Source of the DNA: Acetatifactor muris
GTDB taxonomy: Bacteria > Bacillota > Clostridia > Lachnospirales > Lachnospiraceae
Assembly: GCF_024623325.1 (NCBI RefSeq)
Contig: NZ_JANJZD010000006.1
Coordinates: 124,001-188,000, forward strand
Length of the DNA stretch: 64,000 bases
Direction of reading: 5' to 3'
Shown: one piece after another, positions 36,446 to 45,625 of the stretch
How positions within the stretch are numbered: position 1 is the stretch's first letter
Layout: each line of letters opens with the position of its first letter
Notes under the pieces: generated by a model
Database searches by the model: none
Told to the model about the DNA's origin: nothing
The model's input: only the letters and a program-made list of their open reading frames with translations
Made by a program: the position numbers and the translations under genes

Positions 36446-37357
36446 TTATGTTTCTTCCTTTTTCACCCTGATGTCCATTCCCCTGCAGATATTTCGTATG
36501 GTTACCTTTCTGTGGCTGCCACCGTTCTCACCGTCCAGCGTCCATGACACAGGCTCCTCTGATTCCAGCGTCAGTTCCTCCGTCCGGAAACAGAGCATCG
36601 CATCCGTATCAATATTTCGATTCAGCAGGGACAACATGATATTGTTCAGCTCTATGGGATTTCGGGGCTGCTTAATCAATGTCACCTCAAAAACGCCGTC
36701 ATCCAGCTTCACATTTTTACCCGTAATATTCTTAAACCCTCCCACAGACAGGGAGTTGGTGATCATTCCGAAGATAAAGTCATCTTCTATCTCATTTCCC
36801 GCCCAGCTTACTTTCATCCGGTAGGAGCGAATAGAAGATAATCTCTTCATTCCCTCCAGCAGATATGCCATATGTCCCAGTACATTTTTCATGTCCTGGG
36901 CAGTCTCATAAGACACATCCGTAAAAAGTCCGAATGCCGCAATGTAAACGAACACATCCTCCACATCATCATACTTGAAATATCCGATATCGCAGGGGAA
37001 ATCTGTCCCCCCAACGACCACTTCAGCGGCACGCAGCATATTCTTCGGCAAAGAGAGACTCCCACCGAAATCATTGGTACTGCCCGCAGGAATATAGCCG
37101 ATTGGCGTGCGGAATCCACTCTGAATCATTCCTGTCACCACTTCGTCCAGCGTACCGTCACCGCCGCTGCATACCACAAGATCATACTCGTCTCTGCGGC
37201 CGGCCACCACCGCTCTGGCGTCGTCGTGCTTCTGTGTCGGCACCACAGTCATTTCGTACCCTGCTTTTGCAAAGATATTCAAAATTTCAGCCAGTTTATT
37301 CCTGATCAAAGCTTTCCCGGCCTTCGGATTGTATACAAAAAGCAGTTTCTTGTCCAT
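36446..37357 (-). CDS. Diacylglycerol/lipid kinase, YegS/DagK family
   Basis: 303 residues. The nucleotide-binding motif CSGGDGTLDEVVTGM lies near residue 63, with the YIPAGSTNDFG block following, as in DagK-type lipid kinases; the C-terminal beta-sandwich is present. It probably recycles diacylglycerol to phosphatidate in the membrane. It starts 9 bases after the stop of the Crh-like gene and is likely cotranscribed. Confidence 0.9.
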   Translation of the reverse strand: MDKKLLFVYNPKAGKALIRNKLAEILNIFAKAGYEMTVVPTQKHDDARAVVAGRRDEYDLVVCSGGDGTLDEVVTGMIQSGFRTPIGYIPAGSTNDFGGSLSLPKNMLRAAEVVVGGTDFPCDIGYFKYDDVEDVFVYIAAFGLFTDVSYETAQDMKNVLGHMAYLLEGMKRLSSIRSYRMKVSWAGNEIEDDFIFGMITNSLSVGGFKNITGKNVKLDDGVFEVTLIKQPRNPIELNNIMLSLLNRNIDTDAMLCFRTEELTLESEEPVSWTLDGENGGSHRKVTIRNICRGMDIRVKKEET

Positions 37358-37366
37358 ATTCCTATC

Positions 37367-37627
37367 TTACTTATCCATTCCACTCAAAAAACAGGTAATA
37401 CCTTCCAGTGCCGCCTCCTCGTCAGAACCGTCCGCAGAGACTTCCAGTTCTTCACTGATGTCAATTCCCAAAGTCATCATACCCATAATACTTTTGGCAT
37501 TCACCTTCTTATCGCCGGACTGAATATAAATGGCGCTTTCAAACTTACTGGCCTTCTGCACCAGCAAAGCTATATGTCTCGCCATCTGCTCGTCTTCCAG
37601 GCTGATGTGAATACTTTTCTTTTTCAT
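37367..37627 (-). CDS. crh: HPr-family protein of Crh type: Met at position 15, Ser-46 kept
   Basis: Start at 37627 (GGAGG SD), 86 residues, collinear with HPr. The phosphoenolpyruvate-dependent His-15 is replaced by Met (EDEQMARHIALLVQ where HPr has GIHARPA), and the Pro-18 equivalent is His. The regulatory Ser is exactly at 46 in VNAKSIMG. This is the logic of Bacillus Crh (Gln-15, Ser-46): no sugar-transport phosphotransfer, but a target of HprK and partner of CcpA. Position beside whiA matches Bacillus crh synteny. The Crh name rests on these residues. Confidence 0.8.
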   Translation of the reverse strand: MKKKSIHISLEDEQMARHIALLVQKASKFESAIYIQSGDKKVNAKSIMGMMTLGIDISEELEVSADGSDEEAALEGITCFLSGMDK

Positions 37628-37641
37628 TTTTAACTCCTCCA

Positions 37642-37855
37642 TTTTAGTTCCGTAATCGTCCTTTCGGCGCCACTTCCCGCAGAACAGTTCCTGTCCTCAG
37701 TTCGGCCAGTAACTGTTCTGGGCGCCGTTTGGACGATTACTGATTTTAGTTCCGCAGAGACCCTCAAGAGCCCTTCGCCTGAGATAAATTTTCAGCCGTA
37801 AAAAACGTCTGTAAATTTATCTGGGCCCTTGTGGGGGCTCTGCTGTTTTAGTTCC
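37642..37855. repeat. Two 92-base stem-loops bracketed by three copies of a decamer
   Basis: TTTTAGTTCC occurs at 37642, 37744 and 37846, exactly 102 bases apart. Each intervening 92-base block is a long imperfect hairpin. The first has arms GTAATCGTCC/GGACGATTAC, CGGCGCC/GGCGCCG and AGAACAGTT/AACTGTTCT. The second has GCAGAG/CTCTGC and GATAAATTT/AAATTTATC. Their sequences are otherwise unrelated. The last decamer includes the whiA stop, and the first abuts the SD of the Crh-like gene. Confidence 0.75.
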
Positions 37856-38732
37856 TCTCCCTTATAGTATCGGCCAGTTCGCTGAGTTTGCGCAGTCTGT
37901 GGTTTACACCCGATTTCCCCAGGGGCGGCTGGAAATATTCCCCCAGCTCCTTTAAAGGGGTATCCGGATTCTCCAGACGTATCTCCGCCATCTCGCGCAG
38001 GTTGTCCGGCAGATTCTGAAAGCCATAATGCAGCTGAAGGTATTGGATATCTTCCACCTGCCTGGCCGCCGCGCTGACAGTTCTCGCAATGTTGGCTGTC
38101 TCACAGTTTACACGTCTGTTCACAGAGTTCCGCATTTCCTTCAGAATGCGGAGATTTTCCACATTCATCAGCGATACCGGCGCCTCGCATACATTCAGTA
38201 AGTCGACAATACCGGAACCTTCTTTCAGGTATACAACATGGTATTTTTTGCGCAGAATGATTTTTGACTCAATTTCAAACCCCTTCATCAGCTCCCGCAG
38301 CTGTTCCGCCTTCTCCGCGTCACAGCAGTCGAATTCCAGATGATAGCTTTTTGCAGGGTCGCTCATAGAACCGACACTCAAAAAAGCTCCCCGCAGAAAA
38401 GCCCGCTGACAACAGGAATTTTTAAGCAGGAGAGCGCTGACCGGTTTGTTCAGGCTTCCGATTTTCTGTAATATACCCTGCATTTCGATTTCATTTAATG
38501 CAATATCCGTATCTATATTATACGTTTTTTTCAATAATGTAAAGCCTTTTCTCACAACAGCTTCATTTTCTGTCTGAAAACCGACAGTATAGCCGCCTCC
38601 GGCATCCCGTCCGTACTGTCCACAGAAATTCATAATTGCCGCCAGCTCCGCTATCTGGCAATGTCTCGCCGGACTGATGCGCTTTGCCAGCTCTTCTTTT
38701 ACCTGGCTGGAGAATGATTTATATTTTCCCAC
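37848..38732 (-). CDS. whiA: WhiA, DNA-binding regulator
   Basis: 294 residues from a GTG start one base after the rapZ stop (AGGG nearby). The N-terminal LAGLIDADG-like part contains FLRGAFLSVGSMSDPAKSYHLEF, and the C-terminal HTH reads LKELGEYFQPPLGKSGVNHRLRKLSELA. WhiA controls sporulation in actinomycetes and cell division or chromosome segregation in Firmicutes. Member of the conserved rapZ-whiA-crh order. The yvcK/glmR gene, usually between rapZ and whiA in Bacillus, is absent here. Confidence 0.93.
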   Translation of the reverse strand: MGKYKSFSSQVKEELAKRISPARHCQIAELAAIMNFCGQYGRDAGGGYTVGFQTENEAVVRKGFTLLKKTYNIDTDIALNEIEMQGILQKIGSLNKPVSALLLKNSCCQRAFLRGAFLSVGSMSDPAKSYHLEFDCCDAEKAEQLRELMKGFEIESKIILRKKYHVVYLKEGSGIVDLLNVCEAPVSLMNVENLRILKEMRNSVNRRVNCETANIARTVSAAARQVEDIQYLQLHYGFQNLPDNLREMAEIRLENPDTPLKELGEYFQPPLGKSGVNHRLRKLSELADTIRERN

Positions 38733-38733
38733 A

Positions 38734-39600
38734 TTATTTACCCTGTTTATTCACGTCACGATGATGCAGCTTTATTCCGTACTTTCCCCTGTCCTTCATC
38801 CTTTTATATAATTCGCCGGCAAGCGTAACGCTCCTGTGCTTGCCTCCGGTGCATCCAATGGCAATAACCAGACGATATTTTCCCTCTTTCACATAGTTCG
38901 GAACCAGGAACTGTATCATATCAGTGAGCTTTTCCATGAATTCCACCGCCTCCGGAAAGCCCATCACATAATCCTGCACTTCTTTGTCAAGCCCCGTTTT
39001 GTGCTTTAAGTCCTCTATATAAAAAGGATTGGGCAGAAAACGGACATCCAGCACCAGGTCCGCATCCGACGGAATCCCATGCTTGAAACCAAAGGACAGT
39101 ATGGTCACCATAAGGCTGTTATACTCCGCATTTTCCACAAAAATGCGATCCAGCTCCTCCTTCAGCTCCCTGGTAAGCAAATCCGTGGTGTCAATTACAT
39201 AATCGGCATTTTTCCGAATGTTTTCCAGTACCCTCCGCTCTGCTCTGACACCATCCTCCACCCTTCCGTCCAACGCCAGAGGATGAACACGTCGGGTCTC
39301 TTTATACCGTTTTATCAGGACATTTTCATCTGCGTCCATAAACAGAATTTCAAGGGCGTAGCCTGTGGCTTTCAGGCTCTCCAGAATCTTCGTTGCATCT
39401 TCAAAGGACTGGTCGGAACGGACATCCAGCCCCAGAGCGACCTTACTCACCTCGCTTCCGGGCATGGATACCAGCTCCGCAAATTTCTCAACCAGAGAAA
39501 CCGGCAGGTTGTCCACACAGTAGAATCCCGCATCCTCCAACATTTTCAGGGCGGTACTCTTGCCGCCCCCACTCATTCCGGTCACTACTACAAATCTCAT
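38734..39600 (-). CDS. rapZ: RapZ-family nucleotide-binding protein (YvcJ)
   Basis: 288 residues. N-terminal Walker A GMSGGGKST (8-16), and the C-terminal domain with GCTGGKHRSVTLAGEL and HRDVN, characteristic of RapZ/YvcJ. In Enterobacteria it is the RNase adaptor that senses glucosamine-6-phosphate; in Firmicutes it binds GTP and ATP and its target is less clear. The context with murB and whiA links it to envelope synthesis. Confidence 0.94.
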   Translation of the reverse strand: MRFVVVTGMSGGGKSTALKMLEDAGFYCVDNLPVSLVEKFAELVSMPGSEVSKVALGLDVRSDQSFEDATKILESLKATGYALEILFMDADENVLIKRYKETRRVHPLALDGRVEDGVRAERRVLENIRKNADYVIDTTDLLTRELKEELDRIFVENAEYNSLMVTILSFGFKHGIPSDADLVLDVRFLPNPFYIEDLKHKTGLDKEVQDYVMGFPEAVEFMEKLTDMIQFLVPNYVKEGKYRLVIAIGCTGGKHRSVTLAGELYKRMKDRGKYGIKLHHRDVNKQGK

Positions 39601-39611
39601 GTTCTTCTATC

Positions 39612-40523
39612 TCAGACTCCCAAACAAACGATTTCTGTCTCAAGGTCCACATGGAATTTATCTTTCACCCCTGCCTGAACACTGGCAATGACATCCAGCA
39701 CGTCCCTGGCAGTGGCATTTCCCGTATTAATAATAAAGCCGCAGTGCTTGTCGGACACTCTGGCGCCGCCCTTCTGAAATCCGCGAAACCCGGCTTCCAT
39801 GATCAGCTGACCTGCAAAATGTCCCTCCGGGCGTTTGAACGTGCTGCCCGCGCTTGGATACTCCAGAGGCTGCTTTTCCCTGCGCCGTCCGGCAAGTTCT
39901 TCCATTCTGGCCTGAATCGTGTCCCTGTCTCCGTGGGCCAGGCTGAATGCAACCTCCGTAACGATAAATGCGCTGTGTCTGATCACGCTGGTTCGATATC
40001 CAAATTCCATGGTTTCGTTGTCCAGCTCCATGGTTTCTCCATCCCGATTCACCACCGTTACCTGCGTCACCACCTGGCACATTTCTCCTCCGTAGGCCCC
40101 GGCGTTCATCACCACGCCGCCCCCTACAGTGCCCGGGATTCCGGAAGCAAATTCCAGTCCCGTCAGGCCATGCTTCAACGCCATGCGCGCCGTCTGGGCC
40201 AGCGAAGCCCCCGCTTTCGCCACCATACGACACCCTTCCACTCTGATGTCACTCATTTCGGAGCCGATCTGCAGCACGACTCCCTGATATCCGGAATCGC
40301 TTACCAGAAGATTGCTGCCATTTCCAATGACAAAAAACGGCACTCCCGCCAGCTCCAGATATCTTCGCACATCCTTCAGCTGTTTTTCATTTTCAAGCTG
40401 CACAAAGCAATCTGCCGGGCCTCCTATCCGAAAGGTAGTATGGTCCGCCATAGGCTCCTGCAGACGGATATTTTCACAAGGTACAAATTTCTGTAACGCT
40501 TCAAGCACTGCTTTACTAATCAT
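39612..40523 (-). CDS. murB: UDP-N-acetylenolpyruvoylglucosamine reductase
   Basis: 303 residues, GGGAAG SD. FAD-binding motifs TTFRIGGPADCFV and NGSNLLVSDSGYQG, GIPGTVGGGVVMNAGAYGGE, and the catalytic Ser region YPSAGSTFKRP identify a type II MurB. It catalyses the second committed step of peptidoglycan precursor synthesis in the cytoplasm. 11 bases upstream of rapZ on the same strand. Confidence 0.95.
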   Translation of the reverse strand: MISKAVLEALQKFVPCENIRLQEPMADHTTFRIGGPADCFVQLENEKQLKDVRRYLELAGVPFFVIGNGSNLLVSDSGYQGVVLQIGSEMSDIRVEGCRMVAKAGASLAQTARMALKHGLTGLEFASGIPGTVGGGVVMNAGAYGGEMCQVVTQVTVVNRDGETMELDNETMEFGYRTSVIRHSAFIVTEVAFSLAHGDRDTIQARMEELAGRRREKQPLEYPSAGSTFKRPEGHFAGQLIMEAGFRGFQKGGARVSDKHCGFIINTGNATARDVLDVIASVQAGVKDKFHVDLETEIVCLGV

Positions 40524-40545
40524 TTATCTGACTTCCCTTTTCACA

Positions 40546-41484
40546 TTACCGCAAAACCAGACCGGCGGCACCATAAATGCCCGCATCGTTCCCCAGAGTG
40601 GCCAGAACGAACTTCGCATTCCCGCAATGCCGGAAAACATACTTGTGGAAAGGCGGTTCAATAAAGGAAAACAGGATTTCCCCGGCTTTGGACACGCCTC
40701 CGCTGATGATGAACGCCTCCGGATTCAGCACGGACGCAATCATCGCAAGTCCCTTTCCCAGGTATTCACCAAACTCCTCCGCTATCTCCACAGCCACTTT
40801 ATCTCCGGCCTTCACTCCGTCAAAGACTGTCTTGGCAGACACTTTCCCTTCCCGCAGAACACTGGGCTCATCATCCTTTTCAAGCCGTCTGCGGGCAAGG
40901 CGTGCAATTCCCGTGGCCGAGGCATACTGCTCCATACAGCCCCTGTTCCCACAGTTGCAGCTCTCCGTCTCGTCGTCCACCATGTGCATATGTCCAATCT
41001 CGCCGCCCGCTCCTGTGGCCCCGGCCAGAAGCTCTCCGTTTATGATGATTCCGCCGCCTACTCCCGTTCCCAGTGTCACGGCCACAATGCTGTTGAATCC
41101 CTTGCCGCCGCCCTGCCACATTTCTCCGTACGCCGCCGCGTTGGCGTCGTTGGCTGCTTTTATCGGTACATTAATATATGCGTGCATTGCCTTCGGTATG
41201 TTAAAAGGTTCCCAGCCGATATTGACAGCGCCGCTCACCAGCGTTCCTTCATCATCCACCGGTCCCGGCGCTCCCACTCCGATTCCCACCAGGTCTTTCT
41301 CCTGAATTCCTTTTTCCGCCATCTTCGCCAGAAGACTCCGGGCCACATCCGGCAGAACAGAAGCGCCTTTATTCTCTTTTCTGGTGGGAATCTCCCACTT
41401 GTCAAGAATCGTGCCTGTTTCGTCGAACAATCCCATTTTTACTGACGTTCCGCCTACGTCGACCCCAAATGCATATCTGCCCAT
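40546..41484 (-). CDS. glcK: ROK-family glucokinase
   Basis: 312 residues, GAGGAG SD. ATP-binding DVGGTSVKMG (9-18), ROK signature with zinc-binding CNCGNRGCMEQYASATG and catalytic Asp in AANDANAAA. It phosphorylates glucose imported without PTS. No HTH domain, so it is an enzyme and not a ROK repressor. Placed between murB and hprK, a link between free-sugar entry and carbon-signal control. Confidence 0.9.
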   Translation of the reverse strand: MGRYAFGVDVGGTSVKMGLFDETGTILDKWEIPTRKENKGASVLPDVARSLLAKMAEKGIQEKDLVGIGVGAPGPVDDEGTLVSGAVNIGWEPFNIPKAMHAYINVPIKAANDANAAAYGEMWQGGGKGFNSIVAVTLGTGVGGGIIINGELLAGATGAGGEIGHMHMVDDETESCNCGNRGCMEQYASATGIARLARRRLEKDDEPSVLREGKVSAKTVFDGVKAGDKVAVEIAEEFGEYLGKGLAMIASVLNPEAFIISGGVSKAGEILFSFIEPPFHKYVFRHCGNAKFVLATLGNDAGIYGAAGLVLR

Positions 41485-41496
41485 TTCCGTCTCCTC

Positions 41497-42429
41497 TCAC
41501 TCTTCCCGTTTTCTTGCAAAAGAACTCTGCACGCGGGCATAGAGCTCCTGCGCCGCATTATATCCCATTTTCTTCTGTCTGTGGTTTACGGCCGCAGACT
41601 CACAGATCACCGCCAGATTTCTGCCCGGACGGATGGGGATATTATAGCAGACAATTTTATTTCCCATGTACTCCGTATAATTCTCTTCCAGCCCCAGCCT
41701 GTCGTATTCCTTATCTCTGTCCCAGTCCTCCAGCCGAATCACGAGATCAATGTTCTGTGTGTCCATGACGGAAGAAGTACCGAACAGCGCCTTCACATCC
41801 ACCACACCGATTCCCCGCAGCTCAATCAGATGCTTCAGCATATCAGGCGCCGATCCCACCAGTGTGTCATCGCTTACCTTTCTGATTTCCACCACATCGT
41901 CCGTAACCAGACGATGCCCCCGGCGAATCAGTTCCAGAGCCGCCTCGGACTTCCCTATGCCGCTCTCGCCCGTTATCAGCACACCCTCTCCATATACATC
42001 CACCAGCACGCCGTGTACGGATATACAGGGGGCAAGCTTTACGTTCAGCCACCTGATTGCCTCGGCCATAAATGCGGAAGTCGATTTACTTGTGGAGAGA
42101 AGCGGAATTCTGTGTGTCAGCGCCGCTGCCATAAATACAGGGTCCGGCTTCAGTTCCCGGCAAAATACTACGGCCACCACGTCATAACTCATGAACTCGT
42201 CGTACACTTCCCGCTTTCTCTCTTCCGACAGCCCCTGCATGTAAGTGTATTCCACAAACCCTACAATCTGAAGTCTCGTGGCATCAAAGTGCTCAAAATA
42301 TCCTGTCAGCTGCAGAGCCGGCCGATTGATATCCGGCTGCGTGATATGAATATCTGTCACATCAATCTCCGGTGTCAGGTTTTCCAGCTTCATCTTCTCT
42401 ATTAATCGGGTCAGTTTCACACTTTCCAT
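41497..42429 (-). CDS. hprK: HPr kinase/phosphorylase
   Basis: 310 residues, AAGGAG SD. The N-terminal domain is of the MurF-like HprK type, Walker A is GESGIGKSE, and the HprK family block LVTDDVVEIRK ... IELRGIGVVDVKALFG follows. It phosphorylates Ser-46 of HPr/Crh when fructose-1,6-bisphosphate and ATP are high and removes the phosphate when inorganic phosphate is high. Its likely substrate, the Crh-like protein, lies in the same cluster. Confidence 0.95.
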   Translation of the reverse strand: MESVKLTRLIEKMKLENLTPEIDVTDIHITQPDINRPALQLTGYFEHFDATRLQIVGFVEYTYMQGLSEERKREVYDEFMSYDVVAVVFCRELKPDPVFMAAALTHRIPLLSTSKSTSAFMAEAIRWLNVKLAPCISVHGVLVDVYGEGVLITGESGIGKSEAALELIRRGHRLVTDDVVEIRKVSDDTLVGSAPDMLKHLIELRGIGVVDVKALFGTSSVMDTQNIDLVIRLEDWDRDKEYDRLGLEENYTEYMGNKIVCYNIPIRPGRNLAVICESAAVNHRQKKMGYNAAQELYARVQSSFARKREE

Positions 42430-42577
42430 GTTCCACTCCTTGTCATCTTCACAGCCGTCGCTTTTGTTTAAACATTGTTCCTATTGTAACACATTATATT
42501 TATAAAGTGAAGTAATAAGGCAAAAGATTTTTCACCACAGGCAATTCAAAGGCAACGGTTCAGGCAGCGTTAAGTCC

Positions 42578-44452
42578 TTATGCCTCCCCCTGTGCTTTGT
42601 GGAAAAATCCATGGATTTCCTCCGCTGCCCGGCGGTTAATCTCCGGCAGCGCGGCCAGGGTCTCCACATCGGCCGCTTTGATTTCCTCAATGGACTTAAA
42701 ATGACGCATCAGCGCCTTTCTCCTGGCAGGACCTACACCGGGGATCTCATCCAGAACAGACTTCACCTGACTCTTGCTTCTCAGTGAGCGATGGTACTCA
42801 ATGGCAAAACGGTGTGCCTCATCCTGTACCCGGGTAATCAGTTTAAAGCCCTCGGAATGTGTGTCGATTGGCAGTTCCACATTGTTAAAATACAGTCCCC
42901 GGGTACGGTGATTGTCATCTTTCACCATGCCGCAGACAGGAATGGCAATATTCAGCTCCTCCAGTACGGCCAGTGCAATGTTCACCTGGCCTCTGCCGCC
43001 ATCCATCATCAGCAGGTCCGGGAATCTGGTAAAGCTGCCGTATTCTTTCTCCAGCGCCTTGCCCTCCAGCTCTTTGCTCTCCTCCAGTCCATGCCGGAAG
43101 CGCCTGGTCAGCACCTCCCGCATACAGGCGTAATCGTCCGGGCCGGATACCGTTTTAATCCGGAATTTGCGGTAATCGCTGGTTTTGGGCTTCCCCTTCT
43201 CAAAGACAATCATGGAGCCCACGTTTTCGAAGCCGTTGATATTGGAAATGTCGAAGGCCTCCATCCGGTCGATATGTTCCAGGCCCAGAAGTCCCGCAAT
43301 CTCTTTCACCGCCCCGATGGTGCGCCCCTCTTCCCGTTTCAGGCGCTCCCGGTCCTGTTCCAGAATGTGCTTCGCATTCTGAGCTGCCAGTTCCACAAGC
43401 TTTTCCTTGGAACCGATTTTCGGCACCCGGATATACACTCTTCCTCCTTTGCGGCCGGTCAGCCACTTTTCAATCAGGTCACGGTCTCCGATTTCCCGCT
43501 GAATCATCAGCTCCCTGGGGATAAAGGGTGTCCCCGCATAAAACTGCTTTACAAAATTCTCCAGAATTTCAGCCTTGCTGTCAGATGACACATTTGTCAT
43601 ATAGTAATGTTCCCGCCCGATCAGCTTGCCGTCCCGGACGAAGAACACCTGGACCACCGCCTCTCTGTCGTCCTGATACATGGCGATGACATCCTTGTCC
43701 TCTCCCGCACTGTCAGTGATCTTCTGCTTCTGGGCAACCTGCTTCACGCTGTTGTACAGATCCCGGAAGCCCGCCGCTGTCTCAAAATCCAGTTCCTCTG
43801 CCGCCGCCTGCATTTTGGATTCCAGATCCTTCAGAATTATATTGTAATTTCCATTCAGAAATTCCAGCGCCTGGTTTACCTGCTCTCTGTACTGGTCTCT
43901 GTCAATGTACCCCTGGCATGGGGCAAGGCACTGCCTGATATGGTAGTTCAGGCAGGGACGTTCCGCCCCGATATCTCTGGGCAGGCTGCGGTTGCAGGTG
44001 CGCAGATGATAGAGCTTGTTCAGCAGTTCAATGGTATCCTTCACCGCTGCCGCACTGGTATAGGGGCCGAAGTATTTCGATTTGTCCTTTTTCATCACCC
44101 TGGAAAAGAGAATCCTGGGATACTCTTCTCCCAAAGTCACTTTGATATAAGGATAAGTCTTGTCGTCCTTCAGCAGCGTATTGTACTTTGGAGCGTTTTC
44201 CTTAATCAGATTATTCTCCAGCACCAGCGCCTCCAGCTCCGAGTCTGTGACAATATATTCAAACCGGGCAATCAGAGACACCATTTTGTCAATCATGGGG
44301 CCTCTGCCGATATTTTCCCGAAAATAAGAGCGCACGCGGTTATGAAGGTTAACCGCCTTGCCCACGTATAAAATGACATTCCTGTCATCCCGCATAATAT
44401 AGACTCCCGGCTCTTTGGGAAGCTTTTTCAGTTCCTCTTCAAAATTGAACAT
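42578..44452 (-). CDS. uvrC: Excinuclease ABC subunit C
   Basis: 624 residues, GAGGAG SD. N-terminal GIY-YIG nuclease ([26 protein letters not shown]), the CxxxxCxxxC-like CNRSLP...[13 protein letters not shown], a UVR motif near 205-235, the RNase H-like nuclease with [18 protein letters not shown] and [11 protein letters not shown], and C-terminal helix-hairpin-helix repeats ([16 protein letters not shown]). It makes both incisions in nucleotide excision repair. Confidence 0.96.
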   Translation of the reverse strand: MFNFEEELKKLPKEPGVYIMRDDRNVILYVGKAVNLHNRVRSYFRENIGRGPMIDKMVSLIARFEYIVTDSELEALVLENNLIKENAPKYNTLLKDDKTYPYIKVTLGEEYPRILFSRVMKKDKSKYFGPYTSAAAVKDTIELLNKLYHLRTCNRSLPRDIGAERPCLNYHIRQCLAPCQGYIDRDQYREQVNQALEFLNGNYNIILKDLESKMQAAAEELDFETAAGFRDLYNSVKQVAQKQKITDSAGEDKDVIAMYQDDREAVVQVFFVRDGKLIGREHYYMTNVSSDSKAEILENFVKQFYAGTPFIPRELMIQREIGDRDLIEKWLTGRKGGRVYIRVPKIGSKEKLVELAAQNAKHILEQDRERLKREEGRTIGAVKEIAGLLGLEHIDRMEAFDISNINGFENVGSMIVFEKGKPKTSDYRKFRIKTVSGPDDYACMREVLTRRFRHGLEESKELEGKALEKEYGSFTRFPDLLMMDGGRGQVNIALAVLEELNIAIPVCGMVKDDNHRTRGLYFNNVELPIDTHSEGFKLITRVQDEAHRFAIEYHRSLRSKSQVKSVLDEIPGVGPARRKALMRHFKSIEEIKAADVETLAALPEINRRAAEEIHGFFHKAQGEA

Positions 44453-44535
44453 AGTGCGCTCCTCATTTATTGTGCTTCTCCCCCTGCCGTCAGACTGACA
44501 ATCCCTGAGAAGAATCGCTGTTTCCGGCTTCTTTA

Positions 44536-45567
44536 TTAGTCGGTACTTCTCAGAAATTTATCAATCCCATTGGCAATTCCGTCTGCAATTTTCTCCTGAT
44601 ATTCCTCCGTGGCCATGAGGGTATCTTCCTCCGGATTGGTCATATAGCCCATCTCCACAATGGTCACCGGAACCGTACACCAGTTGATGCCGCTCATGGT
44701 ATCCGTCTCCCAGACATACTGCTTCTTACAGCCGGTGGCGGCCACCAGTTCGTCCAGTACATCATCCGACAAGTCTCTGCTCTCCTGATAGAGATTGCCG
44801 TTATAGGGATTGGAAGCCGTCTGACAGATTGTCATGGCGCCGCTGACAGAAGTGTTCTCCGACCCGTTGGCATGTACACGGATAAAAGCGTGCGCCCCGG
44901 CGTCGTTTGCCACCTGGGCCCGCTCGCTGTTGCTCATATTCACGTCGTGAGTGGTCCTTATCATCACCACCTGATAGCCCCGTTCTGTCAGCTCATCCTC
45001 CAGCTTCTCCGCCACCATCAGAGTCAGTTCGTATTCTTTCAGCCCGCTGGTAGCCCCGGAGGTGCCGCCGGCAACCTTTGCTTTTGTTTCGGTCGCCCCC
45101 GGCCCCACAGGCTCCTTCTCACTGTTCCCCTTCTGCTGATGCCCCGCGTCGATGGCTACAATATAGCCGTTTTGCTCTGCCAAAGCTTCCCCAGGCTCTG
45201 CCGGTGCGGAAGATTCCTGTTCCGATTCCGCTTCCTCCTCCGGCTCTTTCGGGGATTCCCCATCCAGAACTTCGGCAGGTTCGGTCTCCCCGGCCGGAGA
45301 ATCGTCTGTCCCCGGCCTCATCCCGCCCGTGTTATTCTCCGAAGCTGCTGAAGAGTCCTGTCCTGCTGCTTCTTCCTCACCTTCTTCCTCATTCGTTTCC
45401 TTCTGCATCTCCCGGGACTCAGGTTCCATCTCTTCGGCGATGTCCTCCAGTCTGACTGCGGAAGCCGGTACCTCCTCCTCTTTCCTGCCGCAGCCGCCCA
45501 TGAATACCGCAGCCATCAGCATCAGACACAGCCAAAACGCTATTACAGACTTTTTATCATTGTTCAT
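44536..45567 (-). CDS. Lipoprotein N-acetylmuramoyl-L-alanine amidase (Amidase_3)
   Basis: Start at 45567 (GGGG SD; 45588 is less likely), 343 residues. Signal peptide with lipobox MGGC (Cys-26), then a Glu/Pro/Ser-rich linker (about 40-130) and an Amidase_3 domain: [11 protein letters not shown] (zinc His), [35 protein letters not shown] and [12 protein letters not shown] (catalytic Glu). It cuts the stem peptide from peptidoglycan at the cell surface. The long acidic linker probably spans the wall. Between uvrC and ftsH. Confidence 0.9.
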   Translation of the reverse strand: MNNDKKSVIAFWLCLMLMAAVFMGGCGRKEEEVPASAVRLEDIAEEMEPESREMQKETNEEEGEEEAAGQDSSAASENNTGGMRPGTDDSPAGETEPAEVLDGESPKEPEEEAESEQESSAPAEPGEALAEQNGYIVAIDAGHQQKGNSEKEPVGPGATETKAKVAGGTSGATSGLKEYELTLMVAEKLEDELTERGYQVVMIRTTHDVNMSNSERAQVANDAGAHAFIRVHANGSENTSVSGAMTICQTASNPYNGNLYQESRDLSDDVLDELVAATGCKKQYVWETDTMSGINWCTVPVTIVEMGYMTNPEEDTLMATEEYQEKIADGIANGIDKFLRSTD

Positions 45568-45594
45568 CGTTCCCCACACTCTCCTCAAATTCGA

Positions 45595-45620
45595 CAGGCC
45601 TTCCCAAATGGAAAGGCCTG
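45595..45620 (-). terminator. Hairpin after ftsH
   Basis: CAGGCCTT and AAGGCCTG form an 8-bp stem between the ftsH stop and the amidase start. There is no T-tract, so it may only attenuate read-through. Confidence 0.45.
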
Positions 45621-45625
45621 CACCG

